Source: an uncultured Clostridia bacterium (GTDB lineage Bacteria; Bacillota; Clostridia; Christensenellales; Borkfalkiaceae). From it: a stretch of 64,000 nt of DNA. Positions 26,454 to 35,614 of the stretch are shown here, piece after piece. Position numbers and translations under genes: made by a program. The DNA lies in NCBI GenBank assembly GCA_944363645.1, contig CALVUR010000006.1, forward strand, positions 1-64,000. The letters run 5' to 3'. Numbering within the stretch: position 1 is the first letter of the stretch; the number at the start of each line of letters is the position of its first letter. The notes below the pieces were generated by a model that was not told where the DNA came from, made no database searches, and was given only the letters and a program-made list of their open reading frames with translations.

Positions 26454-27167
26454 ATGTCAATTCCAACACCACACATTACAGCAAAAAAAGGCGATTTTGC
26501 AAAAACAGTTTTAATGCCTGGCGATCCAAAGCGTTCAAAATTCATTGCCGAAAACTTCCTTGAAAACGCAGTTTTGGTAAACGACGTAAGGGGCGTTCAG
26601 GGCTATACAGGTTACTATAAAGGTAAAAGGGTATCCGTTATGGCTTCAGGCATGGGCCAGCCAGCAATCGGCATTTATTCTTACGAACTTTTCAAATTTT
26701 ACGATGTTTCAAGCATCATAAGGGTAGGCTCTTGCGGGTCATTTGATCCCGATTTAAAGGTTAGGGATATCATTTTGGCAATGGGTGCTTGCACGGACGG
26801 CAGATACGCCCACCAATATAGACTTCCCGGCACATTCAGCCCCATTGCGGACTTTGGTTTACTTCGTAAAGCCGCTGACGAATGCGAAAAAATGGGCATC
26901 AACTATAAGGTTGGCAACATTTTCTCTTCAGACGTTTTTTATGACGACGCAAACAGCGGTATGGAATGGGCTAAAATGGGCGTACTCGGTGTAGAAATGG
27001 AATCCGCTGCCCTTTATTGCAATGCTGCAAGGCTCGGCAAAAAAGCACTTTGCATTTGTACCGTAAGCGATTCTTTCGTAAATCCAGCAGACAACACCAC
27101 CGCTGAAGAAAGACAAAATTCATTTACAAAAATGATGGAAATCGCTTTAAATATTGCCGAAGAATAA
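26454..27167 (+). CDS. deoD: Purine-nucleoside phosphorylase, DeoD type
   Basis: Phosphorolysis of purine (deoxy)nucleosides, giving base and (deoxy)ribose-1-phosphate. The 237 residues contain the N-terminal TPHITAKKGDFAKTVLMPGDPKR, RVGSCGS and the catalytic-region GVEMESAALY and CTVSDSF. Hexameric DeoD rather than trimeric PunA by length and motifs. GGGAG precedes the ATG. Acts upstream of deoB and deoC. Confidence 0.97.
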   Translation: MSIPTPHITAKKGDFAKTVLMPGDPKRSKFIAENFLENAVLVNDVRGVQGYTGYYKGKRVSVMASGMGQPAIGIYSYELFKFYDVSSIIRVGSCGSFDPDLKVRDIILAMGACTDGRYAHQYRLPGTFSPIADFGLLRKAADECEKMGINYKVGNIFSSDVFYDDANSGMEWAKMGVLGVEMESAALYCNAARLGKKALCICTVSDSFVNPADNTTAEERQNSFTKMMEIALNIAEE

Positions 27168-27181
27168 TTTGTTTTAATGGT

Positions 27182-27213
27182 GATTTAGCGTGGTTTAAAT
27201 TCCACGCTAAATC
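27182..27213 (+). terminator. Hairpin after deoD
   Basis: Perfect 12-bp stem GATTTAGCGTGG / CCACGCTAAATC with eight-base loop, 14 bases after the stop. The T-run is poor, so termination is less certain. Confidence 0.55.
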
Positions 27214-27293
27214 TCTTCATTTATCACCACTATAAAAATTGTAAATTTGTAGTACAAAAAAGGCAATTGTGGTCCTTTTTTGGTTTATAAAGA

Positions 27294-27311
27294 TTGACAA
27301 AAAATTGTCAA
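27294..27311 (+). promoter_or_regulatory. Inverted repeat with TTGACA upstream of deoB
   Basis: TTGACAA / TTGTCAA arms separated by AAAA. The left arm contains a consensus -35, suggesting a repressor site over the promoter; no convincing -10 follows at 17 bases. Confidence 0.4.
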
Positions 27312-27400
27312 GATAAAAAAGGCTTTATAAATCGATGTTAGAAAAACAATAACGATTAAGAACTCTAAGTTAAGGGTTCCTTATATATGAGAGGTTCAAA

Positions 27401-28561
27401 ATGAAAAAAAGACTATTTTTAATTGTGTTAGATAGTTTTGGTATTGGCGAAGAACCTGATGCGCATTTATGGCACGACGAAGGCAGTAACACTTTGGGTG
27501 CGATAAGGGAAAGCAAATACTTTAACTGTCCCAACCTTGAAAAATTAGGTTTATTTAATATAGATGGCGTAGAAGGCGGTGTAAAAGCCCCACTTGCTGC
27601 GTACGCAAGGATGCAAGAAGCCTCAATGGGTAAAGATACCACAATCGGTCATTGGGAAATCGCTGGCATAATCTCGCCACAACCACTTCCCACTTACCCA
27701 AACGGTTTCCCTAAAGAAGTTATCGAAAAGTTTGAAGCCTTAACAGGCAGAAAAACTTTGTGCAATATGCCATACTCTGGCACAGAAGTTATTAAAGATT
27801 ACGGCGAAGAAAGCATGAAAACGGGTAAACTTATCATTTACACGTCAGCAGACAGCGTTTTCCAAATCGCCGCACACGAAGATGTTGTTCCCATTGAAGA
27901 ACTTTACAAAATCTGCGAAATCGCACGTGAACTTTTGCAGGGCGAACACGGCGTCGGCAGGGTAATTGCACGCCCCTTTGAAGGCGAATACCCCTTTAAA
28001 CGCACACCACGTCGCCACGACTATTCACTCCTTCCGCCAAAAAATACCATGCTCGACTTGTTAAGTAAGGCTGGCTTTGCAACCATTTCGGTTGGTAAAA
28101 TTTACGACATCTTTGCTGGCAAATCTGTTTCACAGTCCAACCGCACCACATCAAACGCTGACGGCATGCAAAAGACAATGCAAATGCTCGATAACGATTT
28201 TGAAGGTCTTTGTTTTACAAACCTTGTCGATTTTGATATGGTTTACGGCCACAGAAACGATATTGACGGCTATGCTAAGGCTATGACAGAGTTTGATACA
28301 TGGCTTGGCGAATTTTTACCAAAACTTGGCGAAAACGATTTACTTTTGATAACGGCTGACCACGGTTGCGATCCTAAAACACCGTCAACCGACCATTCAA
28401 GGGAATATGTCCCCATGCTTTTATACGGTAAAAATGTTAAGCCGGTAAACTTATCTACTCGCAAAACCTTTTCAGATATCAGCGCAACCGTGCTTGAATA
28501 TTTTGGCGTAGATAAAGAAGATACACAAGGCACAAGTTTTTTAAAAGAAGTTTTAAAATAA
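27401..28561 (+). CDS. deoB: Phosphopentomutase
   Basis: Interconverts (deoxy)ribose-1- and -5-phosphate, linking nucleoside phosphorylases to DeoC. The 386 residues have the alkaline-phosphatase-superfamily metal site at the N-terminus (FLIVLDSFGIGEEPDA), GKDTTIGHWEIAG with the phosphorylated Thr, and C-terminal metal ligands in ITADHGCDP and TDHSREYVP. GAGAGG precedes the ATG. A truncated-left dispersed element begins within a few bases of its stop. Confidence 0.97.
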   Translation: MKKRLFLIVLDSFGIGEEPDAHLWHDEGSNTLGAIRESKYFNCPNLEKLGLFNIDGVEGGVKAPLAAYARMQEASMGKDTTIGHWEIAGIISPQPLPTYPNGFPKEVIEKFEALTGRKTLCNMPYSGTEVIKDYGEESMKTGKLIIYTSADSVFQIAAHEDVVPIEELYKICEIARELLQGEHGVGRVIARPFEGEYPFKRTPRRHDYSLLPPKNTMLDLLSKAGFATISVGKIYDIFAGKSVSQSNRTTSNADGMQKTMQMLDNDFEGLCFTNLVDFDMVYGHRNDIDGYAKAMTEFDTWLGEFLPKLGENDLLLITADHGCDPKTPSTDHSREYVPMLLYGKNVKPVNLSTRKTFSDISATVLEYFGVDKEDTQGTSFLKEVLK

Positions 28562-28591
28562 CAAGTTAACGGGCTTATAGCCCCACTTTTT
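28561..28591 (+). repeat. Dispersed element after deoB (15/16 core), likely terminator
   Basis: Core GTTAACGGGCTTATAG at 28565-28580 with CCCCACTTTTT right arm; the left arm is shortened against the deoB stop codon. Confidence 0.8.
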
Positions 28592-28691
28592 GCTGGTTTT
28601 TACCAAAAAATCAGTAATCTTTGCGATAAACAAAATAAAAGTTTTTCGCTTAAAATTATCATTGATTTTTAAATTATTTTGGGTGGTAAAT

Positions 28692-29093
28692 ATGACCAAT
28701 CAAGAACTTTTAAATTTAGCAATTAACGCAAGAAAAGACTCTTACACACCATACTCAAAATTTTCCGTTGGTGCTGCACTTTTGACGGCTGACGGCAAAG
28801 TTTACACGGGCGCAAATATTGAAAACGCAGCATACACCCCCACAATTTGTGCTGAAAGGGTAGCGTTTTTCAAGGCAGTAAACGCTGGCGAAAGGCATTT
28901 TACAAAAATTGCAATCTCTGGCGGAAAGGATCAACAACCTGTTTTTTGTGCGCCTTGCGGTGTTTGTAGGCAAGTTATGGCAGAATTTTGTAAAGATGAT
29001 TTTGTTATTGTTTTGGGTACACCTGACAATATCAAAACTTACACATTGCCACAAATTTTACCCGATTATTTTGGACCAAAGGACTTAAATTAA
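28692..29093 (+). CDS. cdd: Cytidine deaminase
   Basis: Converts (deoxy)cytidine to (deoxy)uridine. The 133 residues contain SKFSVGAALL, the zinc/catalytic motif TICAERVAF with catalytic Glu, and the zinc cysteines in PCGVCRQ. This is the short homotetrameric form. The ATG at 28692 with GGGTGG upstream is preferred to an earlier in-frame start that would add a non-homologous 34-residue leader. Its product feeds the pyrimidine phosphorylase encoded next. Confidence 0.96.
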   Translation: MTNQELLNLAINARKDSYTPYSKFSVGAALLTADGKVYTGANIENAAYTPTICAERVAFFKAVNAGERHFTKIAISGGKDQQPVFCAPCGVCRQVMAEFCKDDFVIVLGTPDNIKTYTLPQILPDYFGPKDLN

Positions 29094-29118
29094 CGAAAGG
29101 ATAAAAAGTCTTAAAATT

Positions 29119-29157
29119 AAAAAAAGTCCGCCTATAAGCCCGTTATTACGGCTTTTT
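29119..29157 (-). repeat. Dispersed element after cdd (15/16 core)
   Basis: Core CTATAAGCCCGTTATT at 29132-29147 with AAAAAGTCCGC left arm and CGGCTTTTT right arm, between cdd and pdp. Confidence 0.85.
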
Positions 29158-29196
29158 AGGCAAAAAGTCTAATTGATTTATAAGTGAGGATTTGTT

Positions 29197-30498
29197 ATGA
29201 GAATGTATGACATTATCAAAAATAAGCGTGATGGGAAAACTCTTACCCGCGAAGAAATATATTGGTTTATTGATAGTTATGTTAAGGGTGAAATCCCCGA
29301 CTATCAAGTATCTGCTTTACTTATGGCAATTTATTTACAGGGCATGAACCTTGAAGAAACTGCTGCACTCACTATGGCAGTAAGAGATTCCGGCGACACG
29401 CTTGACTTTTCCGATGTAAACGGGTTAAGGGTAGACAAGCACTCAACGGGGGGTGTTGGTGATAAAACAAGTTTAATCGTTGCCCCAATCGTTGCAACCT
29501 TGGGCGTAAAAGTTGCTAAAATGAGCGGTCGTGGTTTAGGCCACACCGGCGGTACTATTGATAAACTTGAATCAATCCCCGGCTTAAAAACCGATATTGA
29601 AAAGGATGAATTTATCAAGATTGTAAACGAAGTTGGTATTGCAATCGTTGGGCAAAGTGCAGAACTTGCCCCTGCCGATAAACTTTTGTATGCGTTAAGG
29701 GACGTTACCGCAACTGTTGAAAGCAAGCCACTTATCGTTTCCAGCATTATGGGCAAAAAACTCGCCGCCGACGATGACTGCATCGTGTTAGATGTCAAAA
29801 CGGGTAGCGGTTCGTTTATGAAAACTTTAGAAGACAGTAAAGAACTCGCTCAAATGATGGTTGATATCGGCAAAAAGGCCGGTAAGCGTATGCTTGCCCT
29901 CATTACCGATATGGATAGACCGTTAGGCAACAACATTGGCAACAGTTTAGAAGTTATTGAAGCAATCGACGTTTTAAACGGAAAAGGTCCGCAAGATTTA
30001 ACCGAAATCTGCATTGCGCTTGCCGCAAACATGCTTTACCTTGCCGAAAAAGGCACTTACGAATTTTGTGAAAGCGAAGTAAAACGTGTTATAAAAGATG
30101 GCAGTGCGCTTGAAACTTTGGCAAAAATGGTTAAAGCGCAGGGCGGTGATAACAGCGTAATTTACAACCCCGAATTGTTTAAAAAGGCAACTTATTCTTA
30201 TAATGTTGTTGCCGATAAAGAAGGCTATATCCACTCGGTCGACACCGAAGGCTATGGCACTGCTGCGCTTATTTTGGGTGCTGGCAGAAACACAAAAGAA
30301 GATGTTATCGACTTTTCAGCCGGTATAATTTTAAACAAGAAAACGGGTGATTTTGTCAAGAAAGGTGAGCTTATTGCAACGCTTTACACCAATAAAAAGG
30401 AAAGTTTTTTAGAAAGCGAAAAGCGTCTTAAATCAAGCACCACCATTTTACCCGAAAAACCCGCCTATAGGCCGATTATTTTGGGTAAAGTAGAATAA
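29197..30498 (+). CDS. pdp: Pyrimidine-nucleoside phosphorylase
   Basis: Phosphorolysis of uridine and thymidine/deoxyuridine. The 433 residues show the family signature KMSGRGLGHTGGTIDKLESI, DKHSTGGVGDKTS (phosphate site), LDVKTGSGSF and the C-terminal domain. GAGGAT precedes the ATG. tdk follows only a few bases after the stop, so these two are cotranscribed. Together with cdd, deoB and deoC this completes pyrimidine deoxynucleoside breakdown. Confidence 0.96.
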   Translation: MRMYDIIKNKRDGKTLTREEIYWFIDSYVKGEIPDYQVSALLMAIYLQGMNLEETAALTMAVRDSGDTLDFSDVNGLRVDKHSTGGVGDKTSLIVAPIVATLGVKVAKMSGRGLGHTGGTIDKLESIPGLKTDIEKDEFIKIVNEVGIAIVGQSAELAPADKLLYALRDVTATVESKPLIVSSIMGKKLAADDDCIVLDVKTGSGSFMKTLEDSKELAQMMVDIGKKAGKRMLALITDMDRPLGNNIGNSLEVIEAIDVLNGKGPQDLTEICIALAANMLYLAEKGTYEFCESEVKRVIKDGSALETLAKMVKAQGGDNSVIYNPELFKKATYSYNVVADKEGYIHSVDTEGYGTAALILGAGRNTKEDVIDFSAGIILNKKTGDFVKKGELIATLYTNKKESFLESEKRLKSSTTILPEKPAYRPIILGKVE

Positions 30499-30535
30499 AT
30501 TGCCCACTAAAATTCAACAAAAAAGGTGGCAAAAA

Positions 30536-31114
30536 ATGGCAAAACTTTACTTTAAATATGGCGCAATGGGCTGTTCAAAAACGGCGCAAGCGCTTATAAC
30601 CAAATTTAACTATGAAGAACGCAATATGAAGGTTTTACTTGTAAAGCCAGCAATCGACACTCGTGATGGCGTCGGCATCGTAAAATCTCGTATCGGGTTA
30701 GAAAAGCCTTGCTTAAATCTTCATGAAAATGAAAACATTTACGAAATTTACAAAAACAGTTACAGCGATTGTCAAGTGGTTATCGTTGACGAATGCCAGT
30801 TTTTAACGCCCACTCAGGTCGACCAACTTGACGATATTGTTATAGATTTTGATATCCCTGTGCTCTGCTTTGGGCTTGCAACCGACTTTTTAACACATCT
30901 TTTCCCCGGCAGTAAAAGACTTTTTGAAATTGCCGAATCTATTAAAGAAATCAAGTCAGTTTGTAAGTGCGGTGCAAAGGCAACCGTAAACGCAAGGATG
31001 GACGAAAACGGTAAAATCGTTACCGAAGGCGAACAAATTTGTCTTGGCGGTAACGATAAGTACGAAGCAATGTGCAGAAAATGTTACTTAAAGCGCATTA
31101 AAGAAGGCAAATAA
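30536..31114 (+). CDS. tdk: Thymidine kinase, type II
   Basis: Phosphorylates thymidine for salvage. The 192 residues carry a P-loop variant YGAMGCSKTAQ, a Walker-B-like VIVDECQFL, the lasso region and a structural zinc site (CKCGAKATVNAR and MCRKCY). The ATG at 30536 has AAGGTGG six bases upstream; earlier codons from 30500 are unlikely to be translated. It lies beside pdp, giving opposing salvage and breakdown of thymidine in one transcript. Confidence 0.94.
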   Translation: MAKLYFKYGAMGCSKTAQALITKFNYEERNMKVLLVKPAIDTRDGVGIVKSRIGLEKPCLNLHENENIYEIYKNSYSDCQVVIVDECQFLTPTQVDQLDDIVIDFDIPVLCFGLATDFLTHLFPGSKRLFEIAESIKEIKSVCKCGAKATVNARMDENGKIVTEGEQICLGGNDKYEAMCRKCYLKRIKEGK

Positions 31115-31148
31115 CTTTTAAGTTGATTATATTTTAAGGAGGTATAAT

Positions 31149-31679
31149 ATGAATATCTGGCATGACATTTCAAAGGAAAGAATAACTTCAACCTTATTTG
31201 AAGCCCTTATCGAAATCCCAAAGGGCAGTAAGGCAAAATACGAACTCGATAAGGAAACGGGCAGAATCCGTCTTGACAGAATTTTATATACTTCCACAAT
31301 GTATCCTGCAAATTATGGGTTTATACCGCTTACCTTAACAGAAGATCATGATCCACTCGACGTTTTGGTTTTATGTAGCGATGCAATTTACCCCATGACA
31401 ATCGTAACTTGTAAGCCAATCGGCGTTATCAGGATGTACGACGATAACGAACTTGATGAAAAAATTATCGCAGTCCCCATTGGTGATCCAAGTTATAAAG
31501 ATTATGAAGATATCGATATGTTACCGCCACATGTGTTTGAAGAAATGATGCACTTTTTTGAAGTATATAAGACTTTAGAACATAAGATAACTTCAGTAAA
31601 GGAAATCTGCCATCGTGATACGGCAATTCAAACAATCGAAAAATGCTTAAATTTATATAAGGCAAAATTCAATAAATAA
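31149..31679 (+). CDS. ppa: Inorganic pyrophosphatase, family I
   Basis: Hydrolyses pyrophosphate released by biosynthesis. The 176 residues show EIPKGSKAKYELDKETG, YPANYGFIP and the metal-binding EDHDPLDVLVL, typical of soluble family I enzymes rather than the manganese family II form common in Firmicutes. AAGGAGGT precedes the ATG. It is the last gene of the nucleoside block and ends at a strong terminator. Confidence 0.95.
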   Translation: MNIWHDISKERITSTLFEALIEIPKGSKAKYELDKETGRIRLDRILYTSTMYPANYGFIPLTLTEDHDPLDVLVLCSDAIYPMTIVTCKPIGVIRMYDDNELDEKIIAVPIGDPSYKDYEDIDMLPPHVFEEMMHFFEVYKTLEHKITSVKEICHRDTAIQTIEKCLNLYKAKFNK

Positions 31680-31697
31680 ACTACATAAAAAGGATAA

Positions 31698-31732
31698 AAA
31701 AAGCCCATCTACTTTCGTAGGTGGGCTTTTTA
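31698..31732 (+). terminator. Terminator after ppa
   Basis: AAAAAGCCCATCTAC / GTAGGTGGGCTTTTT stem (one wobble), TTTC loop. Confidence 0.92.
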
Positions 31733-31740
31733 TTAAAAGA

Positions 31741-31775
31741 AAAAGCGTGATAACGGGCTTATAGCCCCACTTTTT
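31741..31775 (+). repeat. Dispersed element, first of a pair (exact core)
   Basis: Exact core 31749-31764 with GCCCCACTTTTT right arm, nine bases after the ppa terminator in a convergent gap. Confidence 0.88.
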
Positions 31776-31905
31776 AACTTTTAACACCTTTATTTACCCA
31801 TAAAAACAAAGCAAAAAATAAGGGGGTAAAAAAGGAGAGTAAAAAATTGAAGATGAGTAAAAAAAATGGATGATAAATTTAAAATTGACTTTTATAAAAA
31901 ACGAT

Positions 31906-31941
31906 AAAAGTTGCGATAACGGGCTTATAGGCGGACTTTTT
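31906..31941 (+). repeat. Dispersed element, second of a pair (exact core), at SDR 3' end
   Basis: Exact core 31915-31930 with GCGGACTTTTT right arm, touching the stop codon of the minus-strand SDR gene. The two copies in this gap carry different right arms, so they are not a recent tandem duplication. Confidence 0.88.
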
Positions 31942-31942
31942 A

Positions 31943-32941
31943 CTAAATTTTATCAAGTAAAACCTTGTTTCCTTTCAAAAAAGATATGGTATCTTTAATT
32001 GTTGTTTTCATATCGGTTGTTTTATAGTTAAGTTTTTTTGTTGCCTTTTCGTGGCTAAACTTTCCGTTACTTTTTAAGGTGTATAAAGAATAGTTTGTAA
32101 AAAGCGGTCGTGTTTTTGTAATTTTAGCAATAAAGGTAAATAGGGGTGTAAAGCATTTTGCAAGCCAAATGGGTAAGCACCTTTTTTTCTTTCCGCCCGT
32201 TACTTCTTTTGCATAATCTAAAACTTGTTGCACGGTAAAATACTCGTTTGATAGTATATAGCAGTTTGCACGCTCGCCGTTAAAAATTGCCGAGATACAG
32301 CCTTTTGCAACATCCCTTACATCAACAAAGTCGTATCCGCCCGAAACGCCTGCCGGCAGTTTACCAGATATATACATTTTGATAAGTTGCACAATGTGGT
32401 TTTGCCCCTTGTCAAAAGGACCAATTATCCCGGATGGGTGTACAACAACGGCATCAAGCCCTAACTTGCACGCATCTAAAACGACTTTTGTCGCTTCTGC
32501 TTTTGTCGATGCGTATCCGCCCACAACGGCATCCTTATCAAAATCACAAGTTTCACTAATAACGCCATCAATTTCCTTTATTGCGTGGACCGAACTCACG
32601 TATAAAAGCCTTTTTATAGGGCGGTTTAAGCACATGCTTACAATGTTTTTTGTGCCTAAAACATTTACAGCATACACATTTTTGGAAATCTTTTTTTCAA
32701 TGCTTATTATCCCGGCGGTGTGTATTACATATGTTTCATAATTTTCAACACCATAAAATATGGGTGTAAGGCTTAATATGTCCGTTACGTCGCCCGTATA
32801 ATATGTTATGTTTTTGTCATCAAGTCCTTTTTCAGTTGGCAAAATCAAGCCACGTATCAAAACATCTTTTTGCTTTAAATAACCTATTATCGTGCTTGCC
32901 AAATGTCCACACGCCCCAGTTATAATAAATAGTTTTTTCAT
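31943..32941 (-). CDS. NAD-dependent epimerase/dehydratase (extended SDR)
   Basis: A 332-residue extended short-chain dehydrogenase. The NAD-binding TGACGHLASTI lies near the N-terminus; catalytic YxxxK is seen as YASTKAEA with SSVHAI before it; PSGIIGPFD follows. It is closest in pattern to dihydroflavonol-reductase-like/hydroxysteroid-dehydrogenase-like SDRs. AAGGAA precedes the ATG at 32941. Substrate unknown, neighbours uninformative. Confidence 0.82.
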   Translation of the reverse strand: MKKLFIITGACGHLASTIIGYLKQKDVLIRGLILPTEKGLDDKNITYYTGDVTDILSLTPIFYGVENYETYVIHTAGIISIEKKISKNVYAVNVLGTKNIVSMCLNRPIKRLLYVSSVHAIKEIDGVISETCDFDKDAVVGGYASTKAEATKVVLDACKLGLDAVVVHPSGIIGPFDKGQNHIVQLIKMYISGKLPAGVSGGYDFVDVRDVAKGCISAIFNGERANCYILSNEYFTVQQVLDYAKEVTGGKKKRCLPIWLAKCFTPLFTFIAKITKTRPLFTNYSLYTLKSNGKFSHEKATKKLNYKTTDMKTTIKDTISFLKGNKVLLDKI

Positions 32942-33414
32942 GACCAAAAATTCCTTTTTTTATATAATAATTTATAACTTTTAATAAAGTTTTTAAAAAT
33001 TGTTAATGAATTGTTAATTTTTTAAAAAAGGCATTTTTTTTGGTGAATTTTTGGTTAAGTTTGTGTTCAATTTAAAAAGTACTTAACGCTTTATTTTTTC
33101 GATAAAATTTGTTAAAAACAAAATAAAAAGGTAATAAAAAATCCCTAAATTAAAGGGGGAAAGGGGTATGTATGCGCTTTTTCACATAAAAAGGGGATAG
33201 AAGATTATTTTCTATCCCATTTATTGTTTTTTGGCAAAGTTTTTAAATTGCAAATAAATTTAGTCCCCACCCGTGGTGAGTTTTACAACATTTTTAAAAT
33301 GTAAGCCCCAAAATTAAGCCGTAAATTTTTGACTTTTAAAAGGGTAAAAATGGCTAAAAAACAGGGTAACAAGGGGGTATGTGTGGTTTTTTGGGCTGTT
33401 TTTTACCAAAACGA
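32942..33414. other. Gene-free region between SDR and two-component genes
   Basis: Very AT-rich. It holds the SDR ribosome site, a direct repeat of TTGTTAAT (33001-33018), G-rich patches near 33155 and the hairpin at 33192-33219. No gene seen. Confidence 0.6.
33192..33219 (-). terminator. Probable terminator of the two-component operon
   Basis: On the minus strand GGGATAGAA / TTCTATCCC followed by TTTTT, about 200 bases after the kinase stop codon. Confidence 0.6.
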
Positions 33415-34551
33415 TTAAATTTTTAACTTTACGGTGAACAAAGAACCGCAATTTGGGCTACTTTCAACAAAAATTTCCGCACCAACAATTTCTATAACAC
33501 GCTTTACAATGGATAGCCCTAAGCCGTTACCTTCTTGTGAATGCGACCTATCGCCCTGATAAAACTTTTCAAAAATCTTGTTTTTGGTTTCTTCGTCCAT
33601 GCCGATTCCGTTGTCTTTAACGGTTACAAAAACATATCCATCTTTTTGGTAAGATGATAAAATTATCTCGCCACAATCTTTTGTAAACTTTATGGCGTTT
33701 GAAAGCAAATTATTCCAAATATGTTCAATCAAACTTTGGTCATAATTTATGTCGATGTCAATAACTTCAATTTTAAAGTCAATATTTTTTTCCGTCCACT
33801 TGTCCATAAAATTCAGGGCGCATTTTCTCAACTGCTCACCAAGTGGATAGGGGCTGGGCGAATTAAAAATTTGTTGGTTTTCAAGTTTGTTTAAACTTAA
33901 AATGTTGGTTACCATATTGCTCAAATTTTGCGACGCTTCAATTATGGTATCATAATAAAGTTTTTCGTCTTCTTTTGAAACAAGCCCATCTTTTAATGCT
34001 TTCGTATAACTTTGTATTACGGCAAGTGGCGTTTTTATCTCGTGCGAGACGTTTGTGATAAAGTCGCTTTTCAACATTTCATTGCTGTTAAGTTCTCGTG
34101 TCATGGTGTTAAAGTCTTCAATTAAAACATCAAGTTCGTTTTTACCGTTTTTATTATTTTCCGGTATCTGCACGGTAAAATCACCTTCGGCAACACGCCT
34201 TGCCCCGTCAGAAAGTTTCTTTAGTGGTCTGCCGATAAAATACCGCCAAAAAACCCCAATCAAAACCGCCAGCACCAAGCAGGTAAAACATAGATAATAC
34301 ACAAGCACCCCAATCAAGGTGGTAATTCTATTTTCGTTGGCGTTAAATATAAGCGCTTGCCCCAGCATGAAAATGTATAGGACAAGTAGTGAAAATAGTA
34401 AAACTTTCCACGATATAAGGGAATTCGTTACTCGCTTGTCTTTTAAGTTTTTCACTCTTTCCTTTTTTACCTTTTCGCTTTTTACCTTTTCGCTTTTTAC
34501 CGCTTTTTGGCTTACTTTGTTGTCGCTTGATTTTGTAAGTCTATTTTTCAT
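33415..34551 (-). CDS. Sensor histidine kinase
   Basis: Membrane sensor kinase, 378 residues. A Lys/Glu-rich repetitive N-terminus (KSEKVKSEKVKKERVK) precedes two membrane helices with a very short outer loop (about 47-100), a HAMP domain, HisKA with NVSHEIKTPLAV, and HATPase_c with N-box NLLSNAIKFTKD, and GNGLGLSIVKR. The absence of a large outer sensor domain suggests sensing within or near the membrane. Its ATG overlaps the regulator stop (ATGA). Target genes are not evident. Confidence 0.93.
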   Translation of the reverse strand: MKNRLTKSSDNKVSQKAVKSEKVKSEKVKKERVKNLKDKRVTNSLISWKVLLFSLLVLYIFMLGQALIFNANENRITTLIGVLVYYLCFTCLVLAVLIGVFWRYFIGRPLKKLSDGARRVAEGDFTVQIPENNKNGKNELDVLIEDFNTMTRELNSNEMLKSDFITNVSHEIKTPLAVIQSYTKALKDGLVSKEDEKLYYDTIIEASQNLSNMVTNILSLNKLENQQIFNSPSPYPLGEQLRKCALNFMDKWTEKNIDFKIEVIDIDINYDQSLIEHIWNNLLSNAIKFTKDCGEIILSSYQKDGYVFVTVKDNGIGMDEETKNKIFEKFYQGDRSHSQEGNGLGLSIVKRVIEIVGAEIFVESSPNCGSLFTVKLKI

Positions 34552-35219
34552 TTTATCACCGCCTTGTACCCAAAACCATGCACGGTTACAATCTCAAAGT
34601 CGTTGACGCTTGCAAAAAGTTTTCTTAATTTAGTAACGTATACATCCACCGTCCTAATCCCGTTGTCGCTAACGTTTCCCCAATACTCGTCAACAAGTTC
34701 ACTGCGTGTAAAAATCTTTTTCGGGTGGGATAAAAGTTTAAATAAAACATTAAATTCCCGTGGGGAAAGGTCAACTTCTTTGCCGTCAATATAGGCAGTC
34801 ATCTCATCCTTTACAAGGGTAACCGCCCCAATTTTTAGGGTGTTTTCATTGCTTATTTTTGCACGGCGCAAAATAGAACCAACCCTTAAAACAAGTTCGT
34901 CCATGTCAATGGGCTTTACCATATAATCGTCAATTCCCGCCAAAAAGCCTTTCCGCTTAGAAGTCAAATCATCAAGTGCCGTAATAAACAAAATGGGTAT
35001 TGTAGGGCTTACTTTTCGTATCTCACTTGCAAAGGTAAAGCCGTCAACGTTTGGCATCATTACATCGCTTATAATCATGTCAAAACTGTTTGCGTCAAGT
35101 AGACTATATGCTTCAACCGGGCTTTTTGCACTTACGGCGTTATAACCGTTTGTCTTTAAATATGTGCAGATAATTCTATTTAATTTTTCATCGTCTTCAA
35201 CAACTAAAATGCTAATCAT
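34548..35219 (-). CDS. OmpR-family response regulator
   Basis: The 223 residues comprise a receiver domain with phospho-acceptor Asp in MIISDVMMPNVDG (about 51), TALDD and KPID, and a winged-helix DNA-binding domain (LSPREFNVLFKLLSHP, NGIRTVDVYVTKLR). It is the first gene of the two-gene operon with the kinase. A dispersed element lies about 36 bases upstream of its start, the one copy located on the 5' side of a gene. Confidence 0.95.
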   Translation of the reverse strand: MISILVVEDDEKLNRIICTYLKTNGYNAVSAKSPVEAYSLLDANSFDMIISDVMMPNVDGFTFASEIRKVSPTIPILFITALDDLTSKRKGFLAGIDDYMVKPIDMDELVLRVGSILRRAKISNENTLKIGAVTLVKDEMTAYIDGKEVDLSPREFNVLFKLLSHPKKIFTRSELVDEYWGNVSDNGIRTVDVYVTKLRKLFASVNDFEIVTVHGFGYKAVIK

Positions 35220-35610
35220 ATAAAAAATATCCTTTATATAAATTAGTGATTTTGCTTTAATAACGGGCTTATAGTCCCACTTTTTGCAAAATTTACACTT
35301 GTTTTTGCGGTGAAATATAGGTTGCTTTTTTTCGCTTTTATTGAAAAAAATAACTATCTATTATAATTTTATCATATTTAAAATGGCGGTTTGGTAATTA
35401 TTTTGTGAAATTTTGCAGTTTTTTAAATTTTGCCGTAAAAATTTTCAAAATTTAAACAAAAAATCAGGGCAAGAAAAAGGAAAAACAAAAGAAAATAAAC
35501 AAAAATAAAAAGGGGAAAATGTGCTAAAACTCACACATGCCCCCATGATAATTAAGATTTTTAGGTAAAAAAGGTAAGCAAAAAGAAAAAGGAAGGCAAA
35601 AAACCTTCCT
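35220..35610. other. Gene-free region upstream of the response regulator
   Basis: It holds one dispersed-element copy, AT-rich sequence and the terminator of the fmdB gene at the far end. No gene seen. Confidence 0.6.
35255..35285 (+). repeat. Dispersed element upstream of the response regulator (15/16 core)
   Basis: Core AATAACGGGCTTATAG at 35259-35274 with TCCCACTTTTT right arm; left arm degenerate. Confidence 0.75.
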
Positions 35611-35614
35611 TTAA
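35588..35614 (-). terminator. Terminator overlapping the fmdB stop codon
   Basis: On the minus strand AAAGGAAGG / CCTTCCTTT followed by a T-rich run; the first arm includes the stop codon. Confidence 0.75.

Noticed and set aside
30455..30486. CCGCCTATAGGCCGATTAT near the end of pdp
   Set aside because: Weak similarity to the element; no intact core.
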